Below are positions 34,516 to 45,556 of a stretch of DNA of 64,000 nucleotides, piece by piece. Position 1 is the first letter of the stretch. Each line of letters opens with the position of its first letter. The position numbers and the translations under genes are program-made. The notes beneath the pieces are model-generated. The model saw only the letters and a program-made list of their open reading frames with translations. It did not search any database and was not told where the DNA came from. This stretch comes from a bacterium (lineage in GTDB: Bacteria > Bacteroidota > Bacteroidia > Chitinophagales > Saprospiraceae): assembly GCA_024742755.1 (NCBI GenBank), contig JANSXW010000005.1:25674-89673 (forward strand). The letters run 5' to 3'.

Positions 34516-36057
34516 ATGGCAAAAATTTTACACGCACTGGTTTTAATCCTTGGCCTGGCCACCGCAGCACAGGCGCAATCCAACTGGGAATTCCCTTGTG
34601 GCACGCCTCCCGGCAAATCAGACTGGCTGAAGCGGTACCAACAGGACCCACAGTATTTTCAGCGGGACAATGATACAATCTTGTACGTCCCGCTTACCAT
34701 ACACCTCGTAGGGACCGACTCCGGTAATGGGTTCTTTTCTCTTTCCGGGCTGAAAGCGGCCTTTTGTAAGCTCAACGAAAGCTTTGAAGAAGCCAACATT
34801 CAGTTTTTCAGGGCGGGGGAGATCAATTATTTGACGAATTCGGCCTGGTATTCCCACGAGACCGTCCTGGAAGGAGCGGAAATGATGTTCGCCAACAACG
34901 TTGATGGCACGTTAAACATCTACTTTGTCAATGACCCCGCCGGCAACTGTGGCTACAACCTGCCTTATGCAGGCATCGCCATGCGCAAAAGCTGCTCAGG
35001 CCCCAATGACAATACCTGGGCGCACGAAATCGGGCATGCCCTGGCTATTCCTCACCCTTTCCTGGGGTGGGAAGGCGGCATCAGCCATGATGGGTCGCAG
35101 ACGCACAACTACAACAACCCGGCGCCTGAGATCATCACCTATGACTATACGTTCTTCCAGGACACCCTCATTGAAGACACCCTGATTATCGACACTGCAT
35201 ACGTAGAATTGCTGGATGGCAGCAACTGCAGCTTTGCCGCCGATGGCTTTTGTGATACCTCACCGGACTATCTGGCTCAACGCTGGTTTTGCGACGCCAA
35301 TGGAGAAAGCCCGGTCCTTCAAACAGACCCTGCCGGCGCCACCTTCCGTTCGGATGGCAGCCTGATCATGGGCTATTCTGACGATGCCTGTCAGGCTCGG
35401 TTCACACCGGAGCAGATTGCCGCCATGCGTGCCGATCTGTATGATGAGAATCCGGACTGGATTTCACAGGAGCCGCCCATGGACCTTGTAGCGGGTACGG
35501 TTACGGAGTTTCTCAGCCCGGAAGAGGGCGCGGAATTGCCTTTTGATGAGGTATTGCTTTCCTGGGCGCCAGTTGAAAATGCGACCCACTACATCGTGCA
35601 AATCAGCCCACTGCCTACCTTTGGCCTACGGTCAGAGTATGTAGTGGAAGGGGAAGCCCTTGTGGTCACTGACCTTGTGGCTAACCGGGACTACTATTGG
35701 CGCATTACCCCATACAATGCCTATTCTTACTGTGCGCCGATTTCAGAAGTGCGCACCTTCAGCACCACTGATGTCAGCAGTGTGGCCGCAATCAATCAGC
35801 TGACTTCGCTCAGGGTTTTTCCCCAGCCGGTTGGCGCAGGAAATATGCTGACCGTAGACTTCACGGTCAATGCGCCGATTGAGGGCCGGATCAGGCTTTT
35901 CAACAGCCTTGGGCAGGCCCTTCAGGAGACTGCCCTGAACTACGGTGCCGGGCAGCACACCCTGCCGTTTCCAACTGCCCAGCTGCCAGCCGGATTGTAC
36001 TTTCTGTCTGTTCAAACGGCGGAAGGACAAGCGGTCCGGCAAGTTGTGGTCGAATAA
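34516..36057 (+). CDS. Secreted M43-type metalloprotease with T9SS sorting domain, copy 3
   Basis: 513 residues. Signal peptide MAKILHALVLILGLATAAQAQ. Catalytic HEIGHALAIPH at 170-180; the Met-turn reads LIMGYS rather than FMSY. An inserted acidic/Thr-rich loop (YDYTFFQDTLIEDTLIIDTAYVE) sits between the active site and the conserved DGSNCSFAADGFCDTSPDYL. Fibronectin-like domain (LLSWAPVENATHYIVQISPLPTFG), then a sorting domain with VFPQPVGAGNML. Gap to copy 2 is 63 bases, so they may share a transcript. Confidence 0.9.
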   Translation: MAKILHALVLILGLATAAQAQSNWEFPCGTPPGKSDWLKRYQQDPQYFQRDNDTILYVPLTIHLVGTDSGNGFFSLSGLKAAFCKLNESFEEANIQFFRAGEINYLTNSAWYSHETVLEGAEMMFANNVDGTLNIYFVNDPAGNCGYNLPYAGIAMRKSCSGPNDNTWAHEIGHALAIPHPFLGWEGGISHDGSQTHNYNNPAPEIITYDYTFFQDTLIEDTLIIDTAYVELLDGSNCSFAADGFCDTSPDYLAQRWFCDANGESPVLQTDPAGATFRSDGSLIMGYSDDACQARFTPEQIAAMRADLYDENPDWISQEPPMDLVAGTVTEFLSPEEGAELPFDEVLLSWAPVENATHYIVQISPLPTFGLRSEYVVEGEALVVTDLVANRDYYWRITPYNAYSYCAPISEVRTFSTTDVSSVAAINQLTSLRVFPQPVGAGNMLTVDFTVNAPIEGRIRLFNSLGQALQETALNYGAGQHTLPFPTAQLPAGLYFLSVQTAEGQAVRQVVVE

Positions 36058-36065
36058 ATTCAAGC

Positions 36066-36103
36066 AGCGGCTGTGGCTTTTCTTACAGAAGAGCACAGCC
36101 GCT
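36066..36103. terminator. Hairpin between convergent genes
   Basis: AGCGGCTGTG (36066-36075) pairs with CACAGCCGCT (36094-36103), and an inner 7-bp stem continues it after a one-base bulge. It sits 8 bases past the protease-3 stop and touches the methyltransferase stop. No long T-run on either side, so called on stem strength and position. Confidence 0.5.
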
Positions 36104-36893
36104 ACCCAGGCTTCCGCATCAGGAGGGTAAACAGGTGAGGCGCACCCACCAAAGGGGCACACTCAAACCAACCATCCTGCCTTGGCTTCATGTTCGGAAA
36201 ACAGTCAAATGGCGACGCCGGATACTCCTCGAAGGCCTTTAGTCGCAGCCCCTGCCCCATTAGCGCATTGATCACCTCACTGATGCTGTAGTTCCAGGTG
36301 TACTCCATACGGGTGGTGCCCTCTTCCGGGTTGGCATAGGACCCCACGACTTCTTCTGCAAAAGACGGCGCTTCGGTCCCAAAATAGCTGCAAGCGTATT
36401 TTCCCGTGTCAAAGTCGAACATCATCAGCCCAGGATGGAACTCCGCAATGAAGAAAGTCCCGCCGGGCTTCAGGTGGCGGGCCACTACTTCCCCCCAGCG
36501 CTTAATATCCGGCAGCCAGGTAAGCACCCCATAGGAAGTAAAAACAATATCAAAGGTTTCCTCCAAATCGAGTGCTAAGACATCCGATTGCACGAAGCGG
36601 GCAGGAAGGCTCATATCTTCTGCGAGGGAGCGGGCGGTGGCAATCGCCTTGCCTGAAAAATCCACGCCCGTTGCCTGAGCTCCGAGCCTTGCCCAGGACA
36701 GGGTATCCTGACCGAAATGGCATTGCAGGTGAAGCAGGCTTTTGCCGGCCACCGGCTGCAGCGCTTGCAATTCCGGTTCCATCAGGGAAGACGCGCCATT
36801 TCTGAAGGCTTCCATATTGTAAAAGTCTGACTGCGGATGGAAGCCGGCCCAGCCGTCCCAAAGTTCACGATTAGCCTGTAGGTAGGTGTTCAT
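36102..36893 (-). CDS. Class I SAM-dependent methyltransferase
   Basis: 263 residues from the ATG at 36893 (MNTYLQANRELWDGWA); the longer frame adds an unlikely leader. Motif I is altered to SLLHLQCHFGQDTLSWARLGAQATGVDFS, characteristic of a Bacteroidota methyltransferase subgroup with H-F-G-Q-D. Post-I region VQSDVLAL, motif II FDIVFTSYGVLTWLPD, then LKPGGTFFIAEFHPGL. Substrate unknown; cytoplasmic. Confidence 0.85.
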   Translation of the reverse strand: MNTYLQANRELWDGWAGFHPQSDFYNMEAFRNGASSLMEPELQALQPVAGKSLLHLQCHFGQDTLSWARLGAQATGVDFSGKAIATARSLAEDMSLPARFVQSDVLALDLEETFDIVFTSYGVLTWLPDIKRWGEVVARHLKPGGTFFIAEFHPGLMMFDFDTGKYACSYFGTEAPSFAEEVVGSYANPEEGTTRMEYTWNYSISEVINALMGQGLRLKAFEEYPASPFDCFPNMKPRQDGWFECAPLVGAPHLFTLLMRKPG

Positions 36894-36967
36894 GTTTTGC
36901 GGGCATGAGATTAATTGCGATATTGCCACTCTTTCAAATTACAGGAAAACAAAAATAGTTCCAGAAC

Positions 36968-37288
36968 ATGGCAGACCAGAAGAAAAACCCACAAAATAAA
37001 CTCAATATAGAGTTGCCGGAAGAAGTAGCCGAAGGCGTTTACTCCAACCTGGCTATCATTTCTCACTCCAATTCAGAGTTTATCCTCGACTTTGTGCGCC
37101 TTGTGCCCAATGTGCCCAAAGCGAAAGTCAAGTCGCGCGTCATTCTGACCCCACAGCATGCCAAGCGGATGCTTAGGGCCTTGCAGGACAACATTCAGAA
37201 GTTTGAAGCCCAGTTCGGGCCAATTGATGAGTCCGGGCAGCCGCCGTTTCCACCGATGAGCTTTAACACGCCTAAGGCGCAGGCTTAA
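36968..37288 (+). CDS. DUF3467 family protein
   Basis: 106 residues. ELPEEVAEGVYSNLAIISHSNSEFILDFVRLVPNVPKAKVKSRVILTPQHAKRMLRALQDNI is the complete DUF3467 domain, with the C-terminal FEAQFGPI usual in Bacteroidota. Small cytoplasmic protein of unknown function. Divergent from the methyltransferase gene with a 74-base gap, and followed by a bidirectional terminator. Confidence 0.93.
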   Translation: MADQKKNPQNKLNIELPEEVAEGVYSNLAIISHSNSEFILDFVRLVPNVPKAKVKSRVILTPQHAKRMLRALQDNIQKFEAQFGPIDESGQPPFPPMSFNTPKAQA

Positions 37289-37342
37289 AAAAAGGTGAAG
37301 CAGTGAGGCTGCTTTGATCCGTCTCACCGCTTCCCCTTTTTT
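37287..37342. terminator. Bidirectional intrinsic terminator
   Basis: A-rich AAAAAAAGGTGAAGCAGTGAG pairs with CTCACCGCTTCCCCTTTTTT (two mismatches). The A and T runs on either side serve both the DUF3467 gene and the convergent ctlX gene. Confidence 0.85.
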
Positions 37343-38270
37343 ATTTCTCCTCCAGAAAGATTTCCGCCATCATGCAGCGGGCACTGCCGCCACCGTGCTG
37401 CTCAATCGTGTACAGCGGGCTATGCAGTACCTGCGTGTATTGTCCGATCAAATCCAATTGTTCGGGGGTGAGCGACTGATAAGCCTGCTCTGACATGACA
37501 AGGTAAGGCGTGCCGTCTTTACCGGCTACCTGCAGCATATTCCCGGCAAAGGCCATCATCTGATCCAGGGAAATTTCGATAATCGCTTTTCCGGTAGCGG
37601 CAAACTGCTCCTTGAGCAACTGTTGCTCTGCTTTGTCGGGCACGGCATCCAGGCAAATGACCGCGAAGTCCACGCCCAGCGCCATCATCACGTTGGTGTG
37701 GTAAATGGCTTTCCCGTCGCCATCTACGGCCGTGAAGGCTATTTTTTTGTAGCCCATCCTGTTGCAAAATGTCTCCAGCAGCGCTGCTTCTGTGCGCGGG
37801 CTCAGGCAGGCGTAGGCGATACGGTTGGGGCGGTCCAGGATAAGGCTCCCGGTGCCTTCCAGAAAACGGCCCTCGGCTTCCGTGCCTTCAAATTTTACCC
37901 GGTCACGGACCTCGAATTGAGCGGATAGCTGCTCAATGACATCCTCCCGGCGCTCTTTACGGCGGGTCGGCGCATGCATAGGGTACGTGGCTACAGTGCC
38001 ATCCTGATGGAAAGTGACCCAGTTATTGGGGAAAATCGCATCCGGCTTGACCGGCATGGTCGTGTCCTCCACCACATGCACCTGAACACCGGCATCGCGC
38101 AGGCGGGCCACAAAAGTGTCGAATTCCTGGAGCGCCTGCTCCTCTATCTGACCCGAAGTGAGGTCTGGGTTCAGGCTCTGAAAGGCATTATTGGTGGCGG
38201 TTTCCGGGTTGTAACCGAAGTGCGCGGGGCGCACCATTAGCAGGTGGCTGGTAATTTGGCGTTCTTTCAC
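37341..38270 (-). CDS. ctlX: Citrulline utilisation hydrolase CtlX-like (arginine deiminase superfamily)
   Basis: 309 residues from a GTG at 38270; an upstream in-frame TTG at 38291 is the alternative, and the first ATG (38237) would cut into the conserved ITSHLLMVRPAHFGYNPETA start. Amidinotransferase-fold enzyme: catalytic acid in KPDAIFPNNWVTFH, His in AIYHTNVMMALG, and the nucleophile Cys in GGSARCMMAEIF near the end. Members of this group act on citrulline or arginine-type ureido/guanidino compounds. Cytoplasmic. Family secure, substrate by homology only. Confidence 0.87.
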   Translation of the reverse strand: MKERQITSHLLMVRPAHFGYNPETATNNAFQSLNPDLTSGQIEEQALQEFDTFVARLRDAGVQVHVVEDTTMPVKPDAIFPNNWVTFHQDGTVATYPMHAPTRRKERREDVIEQLSAQFEVRDRVKFEGTEAEGRFLEGTGSLILDRPNRIAYACLSPRTEAALLETFCNRMGYKKIAFTAVDGDGKAIYHTNVMMALGVDFAVICLDAVPDKAEQQLLKEQFAATGKAIIEISLDQMMAFAGNMLQVAGKDGTPYLVMSEQAYQSLTPEQLDLIGQYTQVLHSPLYTIEQHGGGSARCMMAEIFLEEK

Positions 38271-38335
38271 GGGCTGTAATTTTTGCCGCAAAGATAGGTT
38301 TTGAGAGGGACAACCAACGCCCCTCCCCTGCTTTT

Positions 38336-39409
38336 TTACGATTCAGATGCAGCGGTGGCTGCCGGACGGCTGATGCTGGTCTTTTGCTGTTCCAGTACCA
38401 GGTCTGCCACGGTTTGAATCCACCGTGGGTCATCATTGAGGCTGGGGACAAGGTCCACATGCTCACCGCCCATTTCCTCAAATTCCTCCTGATATTCGGT
38501 GCCGATTTCGACAATGGTCTCCAGGCAATCCGCCACAAAGGCAGGGCTGAACACCAGCAGGCGTTTTGCCCCTTTCTCTGCCTGTTCTTCAATCGTCTTG
38601 ATGGTGTAGGGCTGCGCCCAGGCTTCCGGGCCCAGACGGCTTTGAAAAGCGGTCGTGTACTGTTCCGGCTTGAGCCCCAGCTCTGCCACAATGGCTTTTG
38701 TGGTGGCGTGGCACTGAGCGGAGTAACAGAATTGGTTTACCGGAGATATATTCATGCAGCAATCCTCTTTTTTCGTACAGTGGCTGTTGGTAGGATCGCC
38801 TTTCCGGAGTTGCCGCTGCGGCAGCCCATGGTAGCTGAAAATGATATGGTCGTAGCTGTCCAGATCAAACTGACGGGCGTTGTCGGCGAATATCTTAATC
38901 ATGCTGTGGCGGTCGTAGTAGGAGTTCACCATTTTGACATCCGGGATGATCTGCCGTTTGGAAAGTTCCTGCATGACCGCATCGTGCACAGAACCGGTAG
39001 TGGCCGAGGCGTACTGCGGGAACATCGGGATCACGGTGATTTCCGAGACCAGCGCTTTCTCCAGGTTTTCAATGGCATGGCCGATCGACGGGTTTTGGTA
39101 GCGCATAGCAAGCTCCACCACATACTCATCGCCAAGCAGTTCCTGCACCCCATCCCGGACGCGCTCACCGTAGAACTTAAGCGGAGAGCCCTCTTCGGTC
39201 CAGAGCATTTTGTAGAGCTTGGAAGAACTGCCGCTACGGAAAGGGGCAATGATGCCCCGCACCAGCAGGTTCCGGGGCAGCCATGGATAGTCAATGACAC
39301 GGGGGTCGAGCAAAAACTGCTTCAGGTATCGATACACCGCCCCCCGGGAAGGGGCATCCGGAGTGCCTAAATTAACCAGTAGTACGCCTTTTTTTCCAAT
39401 ACTCGTCAT
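38336..39409 (-). CDS. hemH: Ferrochelatase
   Basis: 357 residues from the ATG at 39409 (MTSIGKKGVLLVNLGTPDAP); ATG 39436 and GTG 39451 are in-frame alternatives. Inserts Fe(II) into protoporphyrin IX (or coproporphyrin), the last part of heme synthesis. Conserved: GVLLVNLGTPDAP, MRYQNPSIG, VIPMFPQYASATTGS, catalytic His in HIIFSYHGLPQRQ, and VFSPAFVADCLETIVEIG with the catalytic Glu. Just after the catalytic His there is a Cys-rich stretch, NSHCTKKEDCCMNISP ... FCYSAQC, with six cysteines. Confidence 0.95.
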   Translation of the reverse strand: MTSIGKKGVLLVNLGTPDAPSRGAVYRYLKQFLLDPRVIDYPWLPRNLLVRGIIAPFRSGSSSKLYKMLWTEEGSPLKFYGERVRDGVQELLGDEYVVELAMRYQNPSIGHAIENLEKALVSEITVIPMFPQYASATTGSVHDAVMQELSKRQIIPDVKMVNSYYDRHSMIKIFADNARQFDLDSYDHIIFSYHGLPQRQLRKGDPTNSHCTKKEDCCMNISPVNQFCYSAQCHATTKAIVAELGLKPEQYTTAFQSRLGPEAWAQPYTIKTIEEQAEKGAKRLLVFSPAFVADCLETIVEIGTEYQEEFEEMGGEHVDLVPSLNDDPRWIQTVADLVLEQQKTSISRPAATAASES

Positions 39410-39515
39410 GCCTTCGTTCTGTCTGTTAATACTCATTTTTTGGAATGTCACCCTTTCAAACGCTCGCCCGCTTTCTTAGTTTAAAACCTTGTTTTTATTT
39501 ATGGCCATGTTAATG

Positions 39516-39523
39516 TATTTTTG
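39516..39523 (+). promoter_or_regulatory. -7 promoter element for surE
   Basis: TATTTTTG fits TAnnTTTG exactly, 51 bases before the surE ATG. A CTTG at 39488-39491 is the nearest -33 candidate, at a rather long spacing of 24. Confidence 0.45.
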
Positions 39524-39573
39524 GCCACTCACCTGGTCAGCCCGCAATCCTGGCCTAACTCAAAATACATTCC

Positions 39574-40347
39574 ATGAAACGACCTCTTATCCTGGTTACT
39601 AACGATGACGGTATCACTGCACCGGGCATCCACACCCTCGTAGAAATCGCAAAATCACTCGGAGAAGTGGTAGTAGTTGCCCCGGACTCCCCTCAGTCGG
39701 GCATGGGGCACGCCATTACCATCAGCGGCCCGATCCGGCTTCATCCCAACAAACAGGTGTTTGAGGATGTGGAAGCCTACGAGTGCTCGGGCACGCCGGT
39801 AGACTGCGTCAAACTGGCTAAGCATGTGGTGCTGAAAGACCGGCAGCCTGATTTGTGCCTTTCGGGCATCAACCATGGGTCCAATGCCTCCATCAATATC
39901 ATCTATTCGGGTACGCTTTCCGCGGCAATGGAAGCTTCCCTGGAAGGCATTCCGTCTATTGGGCTTTCGCTGCTCGACTATTCCCACGAAGCGGACTTCG
40001 AGCCTTGCGTGCCTTTTGTGAAAACCCTGGCGGAATGGGTTTTGAACAACGGGCTGGAAGAAGGCAGCCTGCTGAATGTCAACATTCCGGCCATCTCCAG
40101 GTCGGAGCTCAAAGGGCTGCGGGTTTGCCGTCAGGCGGATGCCCGATGGATCGAAGAGTTTACGGAAGCTGAAGACCCCCGGGGACAGAAATACTACTGG
40201 CTGACGGGCCGCTTCTCCAATGATGACGAAGCGGACGACACCGATATCTGGGCGCTGGAAAACAACTACATTTCTGTGGTGCCATCCATGCACGACCTGA
40301 CCAATTACCGGGCCATCAAGACCCTTAAGCAAATTGAAAAACTGTAA
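39574..40347 (+). CDS. surE: 5'/3'-nucleotidase SurE
   Basis: 257 residues. Dephosphorylates nucleoside monophosphates. Metal-binding ILVTNDDGITAPGI at the N-terminus (the DD pair), VVVAPDSPQSGMGHAITI, YECSGTPVDCVKLA, PDLCLSGINHGSNASINIIYSGTLSAAMEA (with the Asn ligand), and VNIP. Cytoplasmic. First of three packed genes, surE-small membrane protein-lpxB. Confidence 0.96.
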   Translation: MKRPLILVTNDDGITAPGIHTLVEIAKSLGEVVVVAPDSPQSGMGHAITISGPIRLHPNKQVFEDVEAYECSGTPVDCVKLAKHVVLKDRQPDLCLSGINHGSNASINIIYSGTLSAAMEASLEGIPSIGLSLLDYSHEADFEPCVPFVKTLAEWVLNNGLEEGSLLNVNIPAISRSELKGLRVCRQADARWIEEFTEAEDPRGQKYYWLTGRFSNDDEADDTDIWALENNYISVVPSMHDLTNYRAIKTLKQIEKL

Positions 40348-40350
40348 GGC

Positions 40351-40653
40351 ATGTTCCAGAAAAACAACCTCCTTTATGGCGTGCTGATCGGACTGCTGCT
40401 GCCAGCCGTTGGCTTTGCGCTCATTTATTTTGGGTATGGCCTGCTGGAAAACAGCGGCGTGGTAAGCGAGCGCGGCTTCTCCCCTTACTTTCGGGAGCGG
40501 ACTTCCGCAGTGATTGCCATCTGCCTCAACTTGCTGCCGCTCAATAAGTTCATGAAAGCACGCGCCACTCAATCCATGCGGGGCATCGTCCTGGCTACGG
40601 TCGTTTTGGTGGCAGCCTGGGTCATTTACTTCGGGAAATACATCCTTTCATGA
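40351..40653 (+). CDS. Small membrane protein between surE and lpxB
   Basis: 100 residues with two or three hydrophobic segments (LLYGVLIGLLLPAVGFALIYFGYGLL, AVIAICLNLLPLNKFM, GIVLATVVLVAAWVIYF). No named family known to me. It starts 4 bases after the surE stop, and its TGA overlaps the lpxB ATG (ATGA). The coupling suggests a role near envelope lipid synthesis, but nothing in its sequence proves it. Confidence 0.85.
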   Translation: MFQKNNLLYGVLIGLLLPAVGFALIYFGYGLLENSGVVSERGFSPYFRERTSAVIAICLNLLPLNKFMKARATQSMRGIVLATVVLVAAWVIYFGKYILS

Positions 40654-41789
40654 AGTACTACATCATTGCCGGTGAAGCATCAGGTGACCTGCACGGCAGC
40701 AATCTGATGAAAGGGCTAAAAGCAGAGGACGAGGCGGCCGATTTCCGGATATGGGGCGGTGATCTGATGGAAGCTCAGGGCGGCCATTTGGTGAAACATT
40801 ACCGGGACCTGGCCTTTATGGGATTCTGGGAGGTCCTCAAGAATATCCGCACCATTCTGGGGAATATAAAAATGTGCAAGCGGGATATTCTCGTGTACCA
40901 GCCCGATGTGCTGATCCTGATCGATTATCCGGGCTTCAACCTTCGCATTGCAAAATGGGCTAAAGCACAGGGCATACGGGTGTTCTACTACATTAGCCCG
41001 CAGATTTGGGCCTGGCACAGCAGCCGGGTGCATGGCATCAAAGCCAGTGTGGACCGTATGTTCGTGATCCTCCCCTTTGAGCGTGACTTTTATGCGAAGT
41101 ACGACTATGAGGTCGATTTTGTAGGGCACCCGTTGATGGATGTGGTCGAGGCATTTGAAGCGCCTGCAGATTTCACCGCTGCCCATCAGCTAAAAGATGC
41201 GCCCATCATCGCTTTGCTGCCCGGGAGCCGCAAACAGGAAATCGAGCGCCTGCTCAATGTCATGCTCTCCATCGTCCCCGACTTCCCTGGTTATCAATTT
41301 GTGATTGCAGGCGCACCTTCTCAGGAGCGGGCCTTTTACGAGCAAGTCATACAGCAGTCGCCGCTTTCCAAAGAAGCCACAGAACGGGTCCATTTTACCA
41401 ATAACCAAACTTATGCCTTATTGCAACACGCGGAAGCCGCCCTCGTCACCTCCGGCACCGCTACTCTGGAGACCGCCTTGTTTGAGGTGCCGCAGGTCGT
41501 CTGCTACAAAGGCAGCCCCCTCTCCTATTACATCGCCCGGCAGGTCGTAAATGTGGATTACATTTCTCTGGTCAACCTTATTGCCGACCGGGAAATCGTC
41601 AAAGAACTCATACAGGACGACTGCAACCCGGAACGTATACGGGAAGAGCTGTCAGCCATTTTGGCCGGTGGCCACCGCCGGGAATCCATGAAAGCCGATT
41701 ATGCCGCCCTTAAAAATCAAATCGGGCAGGGCGGTGCCTCCCGCAAAGCAGCCCGGCTTATGGTGCAGTACGCTCAGGCTGAAAGTTAA
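40650..41789 (+). CDS. lpxB: Lipid-A-disaccharide synthase
   Basis: 379 residues, typical length. Joins UDP-2,3-diacylglucosamine and lipid X to form the lipid A disaccharide, at the inner membrane. N-terminal [92 protein letters not shown], and [22 protein letters not shown] are all LpxB hallmarks. Its stop overlaps that of the convergent selD gene in a shared TTAA. Confidence 0.96.
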   Translation: MKYYIIAGEASGDLHGSNLMKGLKAEDEAADFRIWGGDLMEAQGGHLVKHYRDLAFMGFWEVLKNIRTILGNIKMCKRDILVYQPDVLILIDYPGFNLRIAKWAKAQGIRVFYYISPQIWAWHSSRVHGIKASVDRMFVILPFERDFYAKYDYEVDFVGHPLMDVVEAFEAPADFTAAHQLKDAPIIALLPGSRKQEIERLLNVMLSIVPDFPGYQFVIAGAPSQERAFYEQVIQQSPLSKEATERVHFTNNQTYALLQHAEAALVTSGTATLETALFEVPQVVCYKGSPLSYYIARQVVNVDYISLVNLIADREIVKELIQDDCNPERIREELSAILAGGHRRESMKADYAALKNQIGQGGASRKAARLMVQYAQAES

Positions 41790-42823
41790 CCGGTAACGCG
41801 GACCAGCTTCGCCCGCTGTGTTTCCAGGGTACCCAAAGGCTGCAAATCGAAACCCTCTGCCTTTGCGGCTTGCTTAAAGTCGTCCACATGCCCGGGCGCT
41901 ACTGCCGTCAGCAGGCCCCCACTGGTTTGTGGGTCGCAAAGCAAAAAGCGCTGCTCATCCGGTAGTTTTTCAATCTTGTGGCCGTAGCTGCTCCAGTTGC
42001 GATGGGTGCCGCCAGGTATGCACTTTTCGCCCAGGTAGTAATCCAGCACCTCCCTGTCGAGAAGGGGGACCTGATTGAAGTTCACCGTAGCGCTCAGCTC
42101 ACTGGCTTCACACATTTCACTCAGATGCCCCAGTAAGCCAAAGCCTGTCACATCCGTCATGGCATGGACATAGGGGAGGCGGGCAAAAACAGCCCCCACT
42201 TTGTTGAGTTGGACCATGCTGTCGCGGGCCATTGTGCTGTGCTCCGGTTTCAGTTTTTTCTTTTTTTGTGCCGTGCTCAAAATGCCTACGCCAAGGGGCT
42301 TGGTCAGAAAAAGCACATCCCCTGCTTTGGCGCCCCCGTTCATCTTGAGTTCGTCCTTTTTTACCCGGCCCGTAACTGCAAGCCCAAAAATCGGCTCCGG
42401 GCTGTCGATACTGTGCCCGCCCGCCAGCGGGATCCCTGCCTCCTGACAAGCCCTGCGCCCGCCTTCAATTACCTGATTGGCAACTTCGGGCGGCAGTTTG
42501 TCAACAGGCCACCCCAGGATGGCGATAGCGACTAAAGGCGTGGCCCCCATGGCATAAATATCGCTGATGGCATTGACGGAGGCGATCCGCCCAAAGTCAA
42601 CCGGGTCATCAACGATGGGCATAAAAAAGTCTGTGGTGCTTACGATGGCTGTGCCGTCGCCCAGGTCAAAAACCGCTGCGTCATCCCGCTTGTCATTGCC
42701 GACCAGGAGGCCCGGAAAAGGTGTTTTTTCGTTGGCGTGCGCCAGGATTTCATCCAGGACTTTGGGGGCGATTTTGCACCCGCAGCCGGCACCGTGGCTG
42801 TATTCGGTCAATTTGTATTCCAT
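41786..42823 (-). CDS. selD: Selenide, water dikinase
   Basis: 345 residues, normal for SelD. Makes selenophosphate from selenide and ATP. The flexible N-terminus [11 protein letters not shown] carries the catalytic Cys14 and Lys17; it is Cys, not selenocysteine. [47 protein letters not shown] and [15 protein letters not shown] hold metal and ATP contacts. Its ATG directly follows the selU stop (TGA-ATG). No selA or selB gene is present in the window, so here selenophosphate probably feeds tRNA 2-selenouridine. Confidence 0.96.
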   Translation of the reverse strand: MEYKLTEYSHGAGCGCKIAPKVLDEILAHANEKTPFPGLLVGNDKRDDAAVFDLGDGTAIVSTTDFFMPIVDDPVDFGRIASVNAISDIYAMGATPLVAIAILGWPVDKLPPEVANQVIEGGRRACQEAGIPLAGGHSIDSPEPIFGLAVTGRVKKDELKMNGGAKAGDVLFLTKPLGVGILSTAQKKKKLKPEHSTMARDSMVQLNKVGAVFARLPYVHAMTDVTGFGLLGHLSEMCEASELSATVNFNQVPLLDREVLDYYLGEKCIPGGTHRNWSSYGHKIEKLPDEQRFLLCDPQTSGGLLTAVAPGHVDDFKQAAKAEGFDLQPLGTLETQRAKLVRVTG

Positions 42824-43864
42824 TCAGTGTTGTTTTTGATTGGCGAACGCAATTAGGGTATCGGCGGTTTGAGCCGGGTCGTCTTTTTCTACCGGTACGG
42901 AATAAACGGTCTGCCGCCCTACCTTTTCAAAAGTATGGTGGTGATAGGCTTTGTCGTAATAGACCAGGGCGATTTCAGCCGCCTTATGGTAGTCCTTTTC
43001 CTCCAGGGCTTCAAGTGCCGCCTTCAGGTGCTGCCCGCCGAGCCGTTTGCGGATCCGCCCGAAAGCTTCAGCCAGCTGCGCATCCGAAAAGGAGGCATAC
43101 TGCTGTACCAGGCGGTTGAGCCGGTCTTCGTGGCTCACCTGCAAGTCGAATAACGGGGCTTCGGTCATGGTTTTCCAGAAGCCTTCCGGGATATAAACCC
43201 TGCCAATGGCCCGGCTTTCATTTTCCAGCCAGATCCGTTGTTTAGGGTTCAACTGCCGGAACGCCTCCCACAGGTCATTCTCAAATTGCCGGACGGTGGG
43301 TTGTGGCGATTCGCCAAGGGCGCCAAAGGTGGAGCCTTTATGGTGGGCCAGTTTTTCCAAATCAATGACTTGCTCGCCTGCGGCTTTCAGCGCGTGAATG
43401 ACTTCTGTCTTCCCGGCACCCGTTGGGCCGCCCACGATCAGGAAATTCGCTTTTACCTCAGCAAGGGCTGCCTGCACCCAGGTCCGGTAGGCTTTGTACC
43501 CTCCCCTGATGACCTGCACTTCAAAACCACTCAGGTCCAGCAGCCAGCCTACACTGCTGCTGCGCTGCCCGCCCCGCCAGCAGTGCAGCTGCACCTTTCC
43601 TGCCGGTGCCAGGGCTTCAGCCTGTTCTACCAGTTCCCGCATTTTGGGGCCAACGAACTCCAGGCCGCGCAGGAAAGCTTTTTTGGGGCTCACCTGCTTG
43701 TAGAGCGTGCCTACTTCTGCCCGTTCTTCGTTTGAAAAGAGCGGCAAGTTATGTGCGCCCGGGATGTGGGCTTCCCCAAACTCGGCTGGCGTACGGACAT
43801 CCAGCAAGGGGATGTCCGGCAGTTGCTCAACGGCGTCCTCCGGAGTGATATAGGTGATTGCCAT
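42824..43864 (-). CDS. selU: tRNA 2-selenouridine synthase
   Basis: 346 residues from the ATG at 43864 (MAITYITPEDAV), 5 bases after the glpK stop; the longer frame runs into glpK. Also called MnmH/YbbB. It exchanges sulfur for selenium at the wobble uridine of tRNA-Glu, -Gln and -Lys through a geranylated intermediate. Rhodanese domain with catalytic Cys95 in VQLHCWRGGQRSSS, then a P-loop, GGPTGAGKT at 145-153, and IWLENESRAIGRVYIP in the C-terminal half. Confidence 0.95.
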   Translation of the reverse strand: MAITYITPEDAVEQLPDIPLLDVRTPAEFGEAHIPGAHNLPLFSNEERAEVGTLYKQVSPKKAFLRGLEFVGPKMRELVEQAEALAPAGKVQLHCWRGGQRSSSVGWLLDLSGFEVQVIRGGYKAYRTWVQAALAEVKANFLIVGGPTGAGKTEVIHALKAAGEQVIDLEKLAHHKGSTFGALGESPQPTVRQFENDLWEAFRQLNPKQRIWLENESRAIGRVYIPEGFWKTMTEAPLFDLQVSHEDRLNRLVQQYASFSDAQLAEAFGRIRKRLGGQHLKAALEALEEKDYHKAAEIALVYYDKAYHHHTFEKVGRQTVYSVPVEKDDPAQTADTLIAFANQKQH

Positions 43865-43869
43865 GTATT

Positions 43870-45390
<1,521 letters not shown>

Positions 45391-45405
45391 TTAAGGGTAG
45401 CATGC

Positions 45406-45436
45406 CAAAAATATAAATTGTAGGCATATCTGCAAG
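45406..45436 (-). promoter_or_regulatory. Promoter of glpK
   Basis: On the minus strand, CTTG (45436-45433), a 19-base spacer, and TATTTTTG (45413-45406) fit the Bacteroidota TTTG / TAnnTTTG layout, giving a leader of roughly 35-40 bases before the glpK ATG. Confidence 0.6.
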
Positions 45437-45556
45437 GAATCTCATTTGATTTTCCGGCAATTGCCTGCCTGCAAAAAAATAGCTGGCAAGTCAACTATTG
45501 CCCCCGGATTTGCTTTCTCCTAAAAGCATCTACAATCATCAATCTACAAACATTAA

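Noticed and set aside
41786..42823. SelD as a selenoprotein
   Set aside because: The active-site codon encodes Cys in GAGCGCK; no in-frame TGA.
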